Below, one piece after another: positions 56,101 through 64,000 of a stretch of 64,000 bases of DNA. Made by a program: the position numbers and the translations under genes. The notes under the pieces were generated by a model that saw only the letters and a list, made by a program, of their open reading frames with translations, was not told the DNA's origin and ran no database searches. Location of the stretch: contig NC_087062.1 in NCBI RefSeq assembly GCF_963678635.1, positions 31,518,704 through 31,582,703 of the forward strand. Direction: 5' to 3'. Position 1 is the stretch's first letter; each line of letters starts with the position of its first letter. Origin of the DNA: Symsagittifera roscoffensis. Taxonomy: Eukaryota; Xenacoelomorpha; Acoela; Convolutidae.

Positions 56101-59100
56101 TCTATTTCCCTCTCTACTTCAAGTGGTCTTCTGAGCTCCGAGCTGCTCTTGTATGCCGCCGTCTTGCATCTAGCCAAAACCATGGGCGCCGTCTCTCTCA
56201 AGTTTCCTTCCGAAACAGCATCCACTGAAGGACTACCCAATCCTTCCACTTCTCTCTTCCCCTTGCGAGTCTTCACATCTCTACTTGAGGGTGTTGTGGC
56301 TACCATCACTGATTCGACCTCTCCATCCACTCCTTCCAACTCTTGCCTCCCCCCTGCTCGAGCCTTAAGGATATTAGTACTTTTAATCATATTACTAGTC
56401 CCAACCTTATCCCTTTTTATATCATCAACCATTTTATCTACAGTTTTTTGTCTCCGAGTAGAGCTGTCCTCACATTTTTCTTCTCTAGTCTTCGATCGTG
56501 AATTCCTCAGCTCTACCAGCTTGCTCAGTAGCTCTTTTCTCGCCTTCTCATCTAGGCCCGTTCCTATCAGAAGCGGTTCTCCAAATCTTACGACTGTGTC
56601 CCACAGTTCCTTCTTGAATTTGTCCAGCGTCGTCTCGCTGCCCACTTCTTGATTGAATTCTTCCAAGAACTCCTGCCAAGCATCGTCCTTCAGTGATCCC
56701 AGGAATATGTCCCTGTTCCCTTCGAAAGTGTTCTTTTCCCTTTCCTCCGAGCTCAAGAGTATCATCCCCATATTGAAGGTCTCACTTGCCAATGGCAATT
56801 CCAGATCCTTCCGGGGAGACGGAATCAGGGGTGGTGTGGCAGTATCTGCCCAATTCTCCTCGCTCAAGTCTTTCAACAGCTCTTGAGTGGTGAGCTCCTC
56901 CCCTGATGGCCCTGGTTCAGGCGTATTCCCCACTTCCATGTCTTCACCGGCTTCACTGAGAGTTTCATCCATACTCTCTTCTTCTGACTCATGTCTCCTT
57001 CTCTCGAGAATTTTCTTAAATCGGTCCTCGACGGGTCCGCTCCTCTTGTCTCCAGGTGTGTCCACGGACAGTGGTGATGGTGTCGTAGGATCCAGCTTTT
57101 TGTATTCCGTCAGTGCTACATGCAGTTGACCTGCTGCATCTAGTTCTGTTCCTTCCTGTCTTATTTCCACCTGTTCCAAGCCATAGGGCGCCTTATATTT
57201 TCTCGTGGCAAATTTCATGTCGTCCACCAGTGCGACGTGCCCCTCCATCACGATCATCCTGCCATCATCCCATATGGGTAACATGTTCTCAAGTCCCTCC
57301 TTCTCTAGAGTTCTCAAGACCTTCCGCACCTCATACCTTGGGGGCTGCGAACCTCTACTCTTTTTCGCTTGCGTCGTCCACGAATTTACCTTCATCTCGC
57401 TGGTATGGAAGTAGACCGCCGCCGTGTAGCCAATGAACAGGGGGTCCCAGCCATCAGTGAAATCTTTCTGCATTTCCTCCGTCGTCATCCTCGCCATTAT
57501 GGAGGGAACTACCAAGGGACTATTCATTCCTAAGGTCATCCTCCTGACTATTGGGAACTCAGGCATGGTGGCTGGGAGGATTTCTTTCTCCATTATGGTC
57601 TCCAGCTCCCTCTTCACCAGTGCGAAGCACTCCTTCCAGGCAGGAATTCTCAAGATCTCTCGTCCGTCCGCCGTCAATGGGTTCAAGTTCCAGAATTTGG
57701 GATACATTTCGATGGGACCCTCTCGCTTGCCTCCCATTCTACATTGCATTTGCCCTCTGAAGTTGTACACTATTACCTCGGCATCTTTCACCTTTCCAAA
57801 GAGTACCGTGTTGCTCATTCGCCCTCTGAGCACTTCCTGCTGACACCAATTTAACGCCGTCCCATCCAGTATACTGATAAGACTCAAGTGCGTTACAGAG
57901 TGACGATACGTTGTCACCAGGGGGTCTGGGAACGCGTACGTCACTGCTGGACCATAAATGCAGGTCACCACCTCCTCTAGGCCCCGGATTATCCCCATTG
58001 GGTCCGACCTCATTGCCAGGCATAGGTCCGTCAGCAGAGGCATCCCTCTGTTCGTCTTCTTCCATTCTTCTCTCGAAGTTGGATTCTCATCTTCACCCGT
58101 CATGTGCCGATTTTGCATCATGAGGTATTGTACTAGCAACGTCTTCAACCCTGCGGCACACTTGTAGGAGCTGGTTTCAATGCTCGTGTGGACTCTCCCC
58201 ATGGATAGAGGCTCTCCATATTCCATTAATCGATGAAACGACACCAATTCCCCATGGGTCAAGAGTACTAGTGCCAGGTACCCATCAACTCGAAGTGTCT
58301 CCACTCCTCGACTAAACATGTATGCTGGGCCCATGTTGAACAAGTATCTGGGGTAGACCAAATACAGGGCCAAGAGCAGGCTGATGGGCATGCCCAGTAT
58401 CTCCTGCACGAAGGCTCCAAAGATAGTCGCCGTGGTACCGAATATTCCTGCCAAGAATTCCTTCTCCCAGCAAGGACTCAAGAACTTGAGAATCTCGTAA
58501 TCCCTCCTAGTCTTCAATTCGCCTTTGGCGTGCTCTCTCCAGAACCCTCCAATCGTCACTTCATTGACGGCCGAGACAAATCTAGCCACCGTCATGTCTC
58601 TTGTTTCGGCCAGCTCCAGTTGTTTCTCCAGAAAACTCCAGACTTGTTTCACGAGGGGTGGTGCTTCCTCCCTTGTCTTGTTCGTGGCGTTCTCCAGCCT
58701 TGGTGTCAAAAATGGCCACCAGCCATTCTCTTGAGTCAAACGATATTTCATCGATCCTAATTGCTTTTCCGTCTCGGCCACATTTCTTCTCTCGTTACTG
58801 GGACCTCTAGACTTGCTGGTGGAGTTTGTGATCTTCACATCCATACTCCGAAACCACAGGCTGGCCGTTAATTTGCTTATCGCCGGGTGATCGTCCCCGA
58901 TGACTGGGCTGAACTTGAGTTGCCTGGCAAAGTTCGATATCTCTAGCAACAGCACCTCGTCTAATACGATCAGGATGTCGGCTAGTCCATAAAAGCCCCT
59001 CAGTGCATGAGATATGTCAGCCCATGCCGCCGCCAATTCTGACTTGCGAAGCCTCAGGTTCGATGGCTCCAACTCCCGATTGGGGGCTGCCATTAGAATC

Positions 59101-59459
59101 CGCCATTCACTCCCTTCTGCTATCAGGATCAAGACCGCGTACACGAACTGTAGGGCGGGTGGCATATTCGCGTATCCAGGGGATGTGGTAAACACCACCT
59201 TCGTCTTGGACCCGAATCTCGAGACAACATTCTCTTGCACTTCATTCATCGCCGCAAACAACGCTTGAATGGCTTCCCATATCTTCCTCGATGTCGGAAT
59301 TTCATCGCCCTTTAGTTGCTCAAGAAGTCCCATCGCGTGCAGGTGATCATTCATCCCTGCAAACAACAGCAGCTCAGGTTCACAGGGCATCTCCGACTTT
59401 ATTGCCACTACCAGAGTTAACATCTGATTTAATTCAGCTCCTGGCAAAGAGTATATCAA
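53148..59459 (-). CDS. Element C ORF2b, main open frame (~2,100 codons, mostly unknown)
   Basis: About 2,100 codons are open without a stop. The first ~100 residues finish the second hydrolase-like region (LLLFAGMNDHLHAMG, TTSPGYANMPPAL). A moderately hydrophobic stretch lies at ~335-385 (FLAGIFGTTATIFGAF, SLLLALYLVYPRYLF). Acidic/Ser-rich linkers at ~860-960 and ~1050-1220 separate two further folded-looking blocks. A Cys cluster (CLDSTCGNGEHTCDGRSC, ~1570-1590) may bind metal. The C terminus has EEIVISSDDEEE, which resembles a SUMO-interacting motif. I recognise no family for residues ~400-2100. Conservation in order with B shows it is a genuine element gene. Confidence 0.8.
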   Translation of the reverse strand: MIYSLPGAELNQMLTLVVAIKSEMPCEPELLLFAGMNDHLHAMGLLEQLKGDEIPTSRKIWEAIQALFAAMNEVQENVVSRFGSKTKVVFTTSPGYANMPPALQFVYAVLILIAEGSEWRILMAAPNRELEPSNLRLRKSELAAAWADISHALRGFYGLADILIVLDEVLLLEISNFARQLKFSPVIGDDHPAISKLTASLWFRSMDVKITNSTSKSRGPSNERRNVAETEKQLGSMKYRLTQENGWWPFLTPRLENATNKTREEAPPLVKQVWSFLEKQLELAETRDMTVARFVSAVNEVTIGGFWREHAKGELKTRRDYEILKFLSPCWEKEFLAGIFGTTATIFGAFVQEILGMPISLLLALYLVYPRYLFNMGPAYMFSRGVETLRVDGYLALVLLTHGELVSFHRLMEYGEPLSMGRVHTSIETSSYKCAAGLKTLLVQYLMMQNRHMTGEDENPTSREEWKKTNRGMPLLTDLCLAMRSDPMGIIRGLEEVVTCIYGPAVTYAFPDPLVTTYRHSVTHLSLISILDGTALNWCQQEVLRGRMSNTVLFGKVKDAEVIVYNFRGQMQCRMGGKREGPIEMYPKFWNLNPLTADGREILRIPAWKECFALVKRELETIMEKEILPATMPEFPIVRRMTLGMNSPLVVPSIMARMTTEEMQKDFTDGWDPLFIGYTAAVYFHTSEMKVNSWTTQAKKSRGSQPPRYEVRKVLRTLEKEGLENMLPIWDDGRMIVMEGHVALVDDMKFATRKYKAPYGLEQVEIRQEGTELDAAGQLHVALTEYKKLDPTTPSPLSVDTPGDKRSGPVEDRFKKILERRRHESEEESMDETLSEAGEDMEVGNTPEPGPSGEELTTQELLKDLSEENWADTATPPLIPSPRKDLELPLASETFNMGMILLSSEEREKNTFEGNRDIFLGSLKDDAWQEFLEEFNQEVGSETTLDKFKKELWDTVVRFGEPLLIGTGLDEKARKELLSKLVELRNSRSKTREEKCEDSSTRRQKTVDKMVDDIKRDKVGTSNMIKSTNILKARAGGRQELEGVDGEVESVMVATTPSSRDVKTRKGKREVEGLGSPSVDAVSEGNLRETAPMVLARCKTAAYKSSSELRRPLEVEREIEVSTSSTSEEDFKPQKINVKRGSTNGQTWEVDVGKEWISKAHQATGKRVTSDPLERNKTRNTSRTWWVALETLKEMEDCWKKLDSGVARKRRNWATQQKAEVNKIEMANHLKRSWQSLLRDHFEEAMRTPSSAPPLMANPFVRTAGQLMFTWSLVGIELETLTSYDRLKLGSKKLDVYQALMHHVARDNSGLSLARRKDATCFLRWIMSMMSDSTILTCQQRASGSKTMEKRVSTIILNVFQSTGIEKEDGSRQSLENHRKLDEVRRFYNKKFEEEHDVHRYLASSEQYSRLSEKGEYQYVSGVMGIAYNPFLDSEAGGAHRNHEVAELLKFWTERIMEIDAVEKEGPSLCLILEKTPEVVSIPRSNKRVEVNMGDGNGLLTTNLGVVWKLLRPSWCPHPHASLIEEATERVRLAPTEDEDLAKLSVLHKLISPQMQEPSEKTSNPGSAKKLEPGSCLDSTCGNGEHTCDGRSCVRILSFQKEDLVTWFEDITEREKSEVQIVAECYARTTVNIATALGFFSRMCSLQSLERLESEHHLVTALSVESWPGVLQVTQKHIRSWKVGLEAEMGFPMSEAYGLPLNAKSLIGSMMANLCGSHYPLHMVMVEVSSQRVLVDKAFSVPKCVRLARISHHSHTLLRKIRGTVPKELRDDLSEIWGEELLKLERENTSDHERQNVIGKPVGSAPNLEDNDTMHEKMMELEPLLEASGERNLRSIEITHGECPCHCLAQTVWYPDHKNLCLVWDMEEIRSIGPPDHRQKVTILVVSTMLALRWIEENITKYREAGTPTAESMYAIDYSRRLELFETACKVFAIPTEVRHVWSRLRYFPWFRATLTSWLYMTTKDHMRKHQKEYRQFQAEIGPEAFKRPLLTHRNAITTGWKRVGKMSRDNTKARESRLEEDLAKNVSLSLHNSFCLNRESRVKALPNQAKRLQEQREWMRSYEQLKAWEEIVISSDDEEELLRQFAVSSTSGCSTSKAKSAR

Positions 59460-59860
59460 AGTCTCCGGCCAGAAAACTTGGGAGACGTTCCTTCGAAGTC
59501 TGATCCCGCCACAATGACTACTCTCGCAGCAGCTGGATCTGCTCTATCATAAACTGCCAGGGTTTTGGCCAGCTGGGTACTCCCACAGGGCTTCCCGTAC
59601 CTGGGATCTTCCGCCAATTTCGAGCCTTCGTAAGCGGCATCTGGCAATCCCGTTCCTCCCGGATTGAGTAGCTTGTCTACCACCTTCAACTGTGCCGGGG
59701 TTGCCAACCTGATCCTGGCGATGCTAGTTCGGTGCTTGGGAGGTTCTGCTATAAGTCCAGGACTCCCCAGCAGCTTGAGAGGTCTGTAGTTAATGGGTCC
59801 CATGATCGCTTTTGTGGGAATTCCCGTCAGATCTGTGGTCTCTCGAGAAGTGCGCCTCAT
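59456..59860 (-). pseudogene. Element C ORF2b, out-of-frame segment
   Basis: TDLTGIPTKAIMGPINYRPLK to VVIVAGSDFEGTSP matches A's intact ORF2b but in a shifted frame. A 14-bp loss near 59843 and a 1-bp loss near 59485 flank it. Together they restore the original frame, so only ~115 codons are misread. Confidence 0.85.
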
Positions 59861-60584
59861 GAGCTTTCAACCAGTCCACGCAATGATGCCTATTCAAATC
59901 CTCGTGTGACACTCGTTCGATCCCCAGGGTTTCCACCAATTCTTGCCTGCATTCCAAACTCTCTAGATCCAGTTCTTTCACCTTCTCAGGATATCTCAAG
60001 CGAGCGGTCTCCATAGACTTATTTTCCCGTTTGCTCTCTGCCACTACCACTGAGGATATCGCCGAGCTTGGAGGTGTTGATGACGTCACCTCCTCAGACT
60101 CCAATGGCGTGGCACTCTGCAATCTGGTCTGGCTGCTCCTTGAACTGTCTCTAGTGTCAACTCTCGGTCCCAAGCGACCAGACAAGGCCCTTGAGGCAAG
60201 GAATGGTGGGTTCGGAGGTGGTCCTAATGTGAATTGGGCTGTCTCTAGCAGATCCGCCTCCAGCGCATTTATGTGTTCTTGGAAGACGTCGTTTAGCCAC
60301 TCTGCTCCCCTCGGTCTATCAAAATGGATTCCATCACTGGAGGTGTCTTCAGGGAATCCCTCTTTCTCCATGCGCTCTGCCACGTCCAACAGTCTGACAG
60401 GGAGCACACTCTTCCGGTGGATGTCTCTTATCACCTTGTTTAGGTTCCGCACCTTCTCGTTCATCTCCAAGGCGTGCTGATCAAACATCATGTTGTAGGG
60501 GACAGTACATATCGTCAACAGGATGGGGTCCATCTGAATCCTCAGTTCCTCAAGAAGGCAGCTCACCTTATCGTGCAGCCTCGT
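59790..60584 (-). CDS. Element C ORF2b, N-terminal part: SGNH hydrolase second half
   Basis: The -1 frame relative to ORF2a carries VSCLLEELRIQMDP, LLTICTVPYNM, the helix KVRNLNKVIRDIH and the catalytic-His block DGIHFDRPRG (His 60327-60325). No ATG overlaps the ORF2a stop here (TAACG where A has TGATG), so access needs a frameshift, a non-AUG start or splicing. The frame breaks at the 14-bp deletion. Confidence 0.8.
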   Translation of the reverse strand, partial: TRLHDKVSCLLEELRIQMDPILLTICTVPYNMMFDQHALEMNEKVRNLNKVIRDIHRKSVLPVRLLDVAERMEKEGFPEDTSSDGIHFDRPRGAEWLNDVFQEHINALEADLLETAQFTLGPPPNPPFLASRALSGRLGPRVDTRDSSRSSQTRLQSATPLESEEVTSSTPPSSAISSVVVAESKRENKSMETARLRYPEKVKELDLESLECRQELVETLGIERVSHEDLNRHHCVDWLKAHEAHFSRDHRSDGNSHKSDHGTH

Positions 60585-62011
60585 TATTTTCCTCCTTCAC
60601 CCCTTGATACATCGTTGGTCCCGACCATCAGGGTCACCGTGTATACTTTGGTCATCCCCAGCATGTCAAGCGTTGCCAACATCTGTGGCGTGGCAGCTCC
60701 AGCGAAACTCAAGATTCCCGTCTGCCAGTGCGATCGGATCCGGGTCAACACCCGCACCAGGCTGTCCCCTACGATTAGATGAACCGCACCTTCTGGTACC
60801 CGGGGTGGCGCCAAGTACTGCACCCAGGCCGCATCATGAAAGCAGTCTCTCCTAGCTTTCTGCTCCGTACTCCAGTCCAGCCGATTGTGCCTGTGGTACC
60901 TCCCCTCTGTATTCTTCTTATAACTCAAGATCACGACACTCCTAACCGGCTGTTCCCTCCACGTCGGGGGAAGCTCCGGTCTTGCCGAGCTCTCACGACT
61001 CTTTTGTCGCAATCTCTCGCCCAGTTCTCTCAGACGCGATGAGCCGCCGCTCACCTGACTGTCACTCGAGGTCGAGGTTGGGGTATATCCCGGCAGCTCC
61101 ACATCCATCAGTGGGCGTATGGGTTGCGTCTCTAGGCTACGCAAGGAAGACGTTGCGTCATTCGGTATCCAAACTTCCAACCCTTCACTCATGTGTTCTC
61201 GGGCCTCGCGGTCAAGGTTGAACCGTGCTCTTGCTCTGGGGGCTTCATCCACCTCCATGCGTGACTCTGGCCTCGAGCTGGTGACCACTCGCTCCTTCGG
61301 CCTGGCTCCCTTCTGTGCATCAAGCTCGCGTTGTCGTTGTTCTATTCTGTCCAATTCCAACCTCAGTTGATCACGATTTGCGGCGTTCTCCCGCACCCTT
61401 AACTCCTGTTGATGTTCAGCTTTTTGCATCTCAAGCAACCTCAGAGCCTGGTCTCGCTCGTTGACCGCCTGGTCCCTTTCCAGCTGAACCTTCTCCTGAT
61501 CCAGTTTTGCCTGATCCCGATCGAGGTTCGCCTTATTCCTTTCCTTCTGCGTCTTCTCGAGCTCTTTCTTTAGAACACCTAGATCCGGATATGCCTCGGT
61601 CGTCTGTTGCGTTCGTGACATCGATGGCACCCTACTCGAGCTCTGGCTTGTGGATCTTACTGTTGGCCTAGTCGGTAGTGGGAATTCCCCTGCGCCATAT
61701 TCGGTATTGTTATTCAGGCCAGGATTCCTTGCCAAGTCAAAACCCCTTACTCCTCCATCCACATTCCAAGACAACCATCTGGTCTGCTCTTGGTTCGATA
61801 TTCCCTCGGTGGTGTAGCCGATCATCAAGACAGCCTCCGTTGCAGACTCCCTGCACTCACCCTGGTCCTCCAACTGGAGGATGGCATTCAGCATCACCGC
61901 CATTCTCTCGTCTATTTGGGTGTAGTCCAAGTCCCTCAGGCGTCTGTACAGCTCATCAAGAGTGGGCTTCTTCAGGGCCGCGGGCACGGATTTCCATAAT
62001 CGGTCTGCCAT
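60584..62011 (-). CDS. Element C ORF2a: coiled coil and SGNH hydrolase first half
   Basis: 475 codons from MADRLWKS (62011), intact. Residues ~1-90 are a helical region shared with A and B; ~150-240 a coiled coil with ERDQA heptads; ~260-380 low complexity. Residues 410-472 hold GDS (S417), LSFAGAAT and GTND (N466), the first three blocks of an SGNH/GDSL hydrolase. The stop TAA follows soon after GTND; the rest of the fold is in ORF2b, -1 frame. The domain resembles, in type, the esterase of CR1-like non-LTR elements; its substrate is unknown. Confidence 0.85.
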   Translation of the reverse strand: MADRLWKSVPAALKKPTLDELYRRLRDLDYTQIDERMAVMLNAILQLEDQGECRESATEAVLMIGYTTEGISNQEQTRWLSWNVDGGVRGFDLARNPGLNNNTEYGAGEFPLPTRPTVRSTSQSSSRVPSMSRTQQTTEAYPDLGVLKKELEKTQKERNKANLDRDQAKLDQEKVQLERDQAVNERDQALRLLEMQKAEHQQELRVRENAANRDQLRLELDRIEQRQRELDAQKGARPKERVVTSSRPESRMEVDEAPRARARFNLDREAREHMSEGLEVWIPNDATSSLRSLETQPIRPLMDVELPGYTPTSTSSDSQVSGGSSRLRELGERLRQKSRESSARPELPPTWREQPVRSVVILSYKKNTEGRYHRHNRLDWSTEQKARRDCFHDAAWVQYLAPPRVPEGAVHLIVGDSLVRVLTRIRSHWQTGILSFAGAATPQMLATLDMLGMTKVYTVTLMVGTNDVSRGEGGK

Positions 62012-62531
62012 TCTTCGTGACTTCGGGATGTATACAGGTATGTGTTAACCAGCTCAAGAATTACCTTACCAGCTCAAAAATTACCTTACCGACTCAAGTA
62101 TTACCCAACTCAAGAATTCTCTCGAAATGTTCCCTTGCAAATACTTGCTGTAAGTGCCGATTATCGCGAGTTCAATCAAGGTTTCTCTCTCTGTTTCTCG
62201 CTTGAGTATAGTTGGATTTTCAACTTTGTTTTTCAAACTTGATCTGAAAACAGAAAGCATATTGAAACTTGACATGTCATGTTCCTAACCTAGAGACCCC
62301 CCTTTTACCAGTATGGTTAAAATCTTATCATTTTCATATCACTTAAAACAATTCAATTGGAATTCCCTTAAAAGCATGCAGATTCATTTTATGTTTTAGC
62401 ACCGTTAACTCGTTTTAAAATTTAATTGTCATGCCAATCATATCTTTAAGATCCCTTTACCTGCGCCGCACCCCAGTACCTAACTCAAGACTCCTCCCTC
62501 ACACCCGACTCGATACCCCCATGTACCCGAC
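62012..62531 (-). other. Noncoding interval between ORF1 and ORF2 in element C
   Basis: 520 bp. Contains a strong splice-acceptor-like TTTCTGTTTTCAG (AG 62245-62244) and, nearer ORF2, a ~20-bp repeat array (62046-62120; unit containing CAGCTCAAGAATTACC). Confidence 0.55.
62244..62258 (-). promoter_or_regulatory. Candidate splice acceptor upstream of ORF2 (element C)
   Basis: Pyrimidine-rich TTTCTGTTTTCAG followed by ATCAAG, at the position matching the sites in A and B. Confidence 0.5.
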
Positions 62532-64000
62532 TCAGGCGATGCTCAAGTAGTACTTCTTATGAAGATACACCATTATTTCAGTTTCTGCAAAGACCACATG
62601 TAGGATAGCGTACAATTCCCTCGGGCTCAGTTTGCCCCTGTTCGGGTCATACACCGGCATTGAGACTCCTGTTATCCCTCTTTCAATCATGAAGTCTCGT
62701 AATCTTGTTAGTGCCAATATCACGTGTTCGGGATCTATTGTGTTCCTGTCATTGACCCTCGTTACTAGGAAGCACAGATATTTGCCCGGGACTTGTGCCA
62801 CTGACGGTGGAAGCGCTGCCATCCCTCCCAGTCCTGGTCTCTGTCTGAACAGAAACTCTACATTCTGGTACTCTCTTTTGAAGTCAGCTTCCAATCTTGA
62901 TTTGAAACTCATGTCCGCCGTGATGCAGATCGCGCTGGTCCTGTTTGACAGGATGAAGTCGCTATCTGTTATCATGATGTTCTCCGAGTATTCATTGGGT
63001 ATTTCGAATTTCGTTTTGAAATTCCGACCTATAGTAGGCTCTGGCTCTTCTTCCTCCAGTTCCAATTCGCTCGTTTCTCTCACTTCCTTGAGCTTCTTTA
63101 TCATCAAATTTTCGGTGTGGGTAAGTCCTACCCCCACTCCCCGGACAAAAATATTTATCGACGTCCCCGTCGATGTTGTCGGGTTTGAATTGTACTGAGG
63201 AATGTCCAGTGGCCTGTCTGTTGCCGTCATTCCGAAAAGAGGGTCCTCTGTCTTCATGTAATTTGCTGCTGATACATCGACTTGCTGAATGCTTTGTCCT
63301 TCGCGGCTCTCGTCTTTGACATCACGCATCCACTCTAGAATCCTCAAGTTCGTGTTCTCCCTCCTCTCTATCTCACTCTGTTCGAGATCCGTTTCTACTT
63401 CTGGCGTCGAGTAATCATCCTGCGGATAATGACCACCATCGTCAATGACCTGCCATTCCTCTCCAGCTTCCAGTTCGCCTGCCTTCAGTAATTCCTCGCC
63501 CAATTTGTCTGGCTGTATCTTATCGATCAAGAAGTCATCCCCGTACCTGTTGTACCTCATGCCTGTGCGTTTGCGATTGCCAGTCCTGGTTTCCGGTGGT
63601 GTTGTTCGATCCGGTTCCATCCTTTTCGGCACCTCGTCTTGCTCCGGGTCGTTCCAGTCTTCTTCTACAAATGATCCTGCATCAGACTCCACTCCTATCT
63701 TTTCATTGTCGTCCAAACTCAAGTTCTCATTACCATCATTTTTCTCTCTAGTGCCTTTCTCATTCACTTCACACGCTGGCTCTACCACCAGGTACTCAAG
63801 ACCCTCCATGTCCTTCGGTATGCACCAATCCTCTGGAGACGGGACGTGAGGCTTCAGATTTTCATAATGTGCCGCTCGCCCAGTACTCAAGCGATAGAAT
63901 CGTCCTTGTTGATGAACCTCCGTTATCATGAATGGTCCCCTCCACTTCTTGAGTAGTTTCTTTGTTCCCTTGGGCGGTATGACATTTTGGAAGACCCACA
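62532..64000 (-). CDS. Element C ORF1, C-terminal part: integrase GPF module and macro-like region
   Basis: Open from the window edge to the stop at 62532. Begins VWVFQNVIPPKGTKK and KKWRGPFMITEVH (integrase C terminus), then an acidic linker. It passes the site of A's TAA as CAA (GQSIQQVD), and ends in the macro-like region (TSAICITADMS, GKYLCFLVTR, LALTRLRDFM, PNRGKL, VFAETEI). It shows the macro-like part is fused to Pol in one frame. Confidence 0.88.
   Translation of the reverse strand, partial: WVFQNVIPPKGTKKLLKKWRGPFMITEVHQQGRFYRLSTGRAAHYENLKPHVPSPEDWCIPKDMEGLEYLVVEPACEVNEKGTREKNDGNENLSLDDNEKIGVESDAGSFVEEDWNDPEQDEVPKRMEPDRTTPPETRTGNRKRTGMRYNRYGDDFLIDKIQPDKLGEELLKAGELEAGEEWQVIDDGGHYPQDDYSTPEVETDLEQSEIERRENTNLRILEWMRDVKDESREGQSIQQVDVSAANYMKTEDPLFGMTATDRPLDIPQYNSNPTTSTGTSINIFVRGVGVGLTHTENLMIKKLKEVRETSELELEEEEPEPTIGRNFKTKFEIPNEYSENIMITDSDFILSNRTSAICITADMSFKSRLEADFKREYQNVEFLFRQRPGLGGMAALPPSVAQVPGKYLCFLVTRVNDRNTIDPEHVILALTRLRDFMIERGITGVSMPVYDPNRGKLSPRELYAILHVVFAETEIMVYLHKKYYLSIA
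63110..63169 (-). promoter_or_regulatory. Highly conserved 60-nt block (element C copy)
   Basis: Identical to the A block except at a very few bases; contains TTTGTCCGGGGAG (63137-63149) and GGTAGGACTTACC. Confidence 0.6.

Larger units (their letters stand above)
51815..64000 (-). mobile_element. Element C: giant Ty3/gypsy-like element, 3' part
   Basis: Minus strand: end of gag-pol with macro-like region (from the right edge), interval, ORF2a, complete ORF2b, polypurine tract and 3' LTR. It supplies the region deleted from A. The 5' half lies beyond the window. Confidence 0.92.

Noticed and set aside
53148-59459. ORF2b as a retroviral-type envelope protein
   Set aside because: No signal peptide, no clear C-terminal membrane anchor and no furin-fusion arrangement; only one moderately hydrophobic internal stretch.

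Overview
The window is from an animal (metazoan) nuclear genome. The only recognisable host gene is the 5' exon of the splicing factor SART1/Snu66 (minus strand, 1-757). Nearly everything else is LTR retrotransposon: three large relatives of one unusual giant Ty3/gypsy-like lineage, plus fragments and solo pieces. The host cannot be narrowed further with confidence; an arthropod is possible but unproven.

Layout. 1-757: SART1 exon. 827-1515: solo LTR of the B subfamily with a candidate 4-bp target duplication, about 70 bp upstream of the SART1 start codon. 2514-19779: element A (minus strand), with 3' LTR, polypurine tract, a truncated second ORF, a 2,681-codon gag-pol, a leader with a 14-bp minisatellite, a primer-binding-site candidate and a cut-off 5' LTR. 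19780-29108: recent tandem array of a ~3-kb unit (three copies plus a partial fourth), each made of an antisense ORF2 fragment, a B-type LTR and leader. 27296-50538: element B (plus strand), old and broken by stops, indels and an internal inversion, but keeping nearly the whole gene set. 51815-64000: element C (minus strand), with 3' LTR and the complete second-gene region; its gag-pol runs off the window.

Combining A and C, the intact family would be about 23 kb: LTR (~1.27 kb), leader, ORF1 (Gag, protease, RT, RNase H, a ~370-aa spacer, integrase, GPF module and a C-terminal macro-domain-like region), ORF2a (coiled coil plus the first half of an SGNH/GDSL hydrolase), ORF2b (the second half of the hydrolase, a second hydrolase-like region and about 1,900 further residues of no family I recognise), polypurine tract, LTR. 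In A and C the hydrolase is split between ORF2a and ORF2b at an overlapping stop/start in the -1 frame, whereas in B it reads through. A splice-acceptor-like site precedes ORF2 in all three, suggesting a spliced subgenomic mRNA.

No element here is fully intact. A has two in-frame stops and a 5.35-kb deletion, although its LTRs are ~99% identical; C has two small frameshifts in ORF2b; B is dead. Apart from the edges, the window looks like an insertion and rearrangement hotspot for this giant family.
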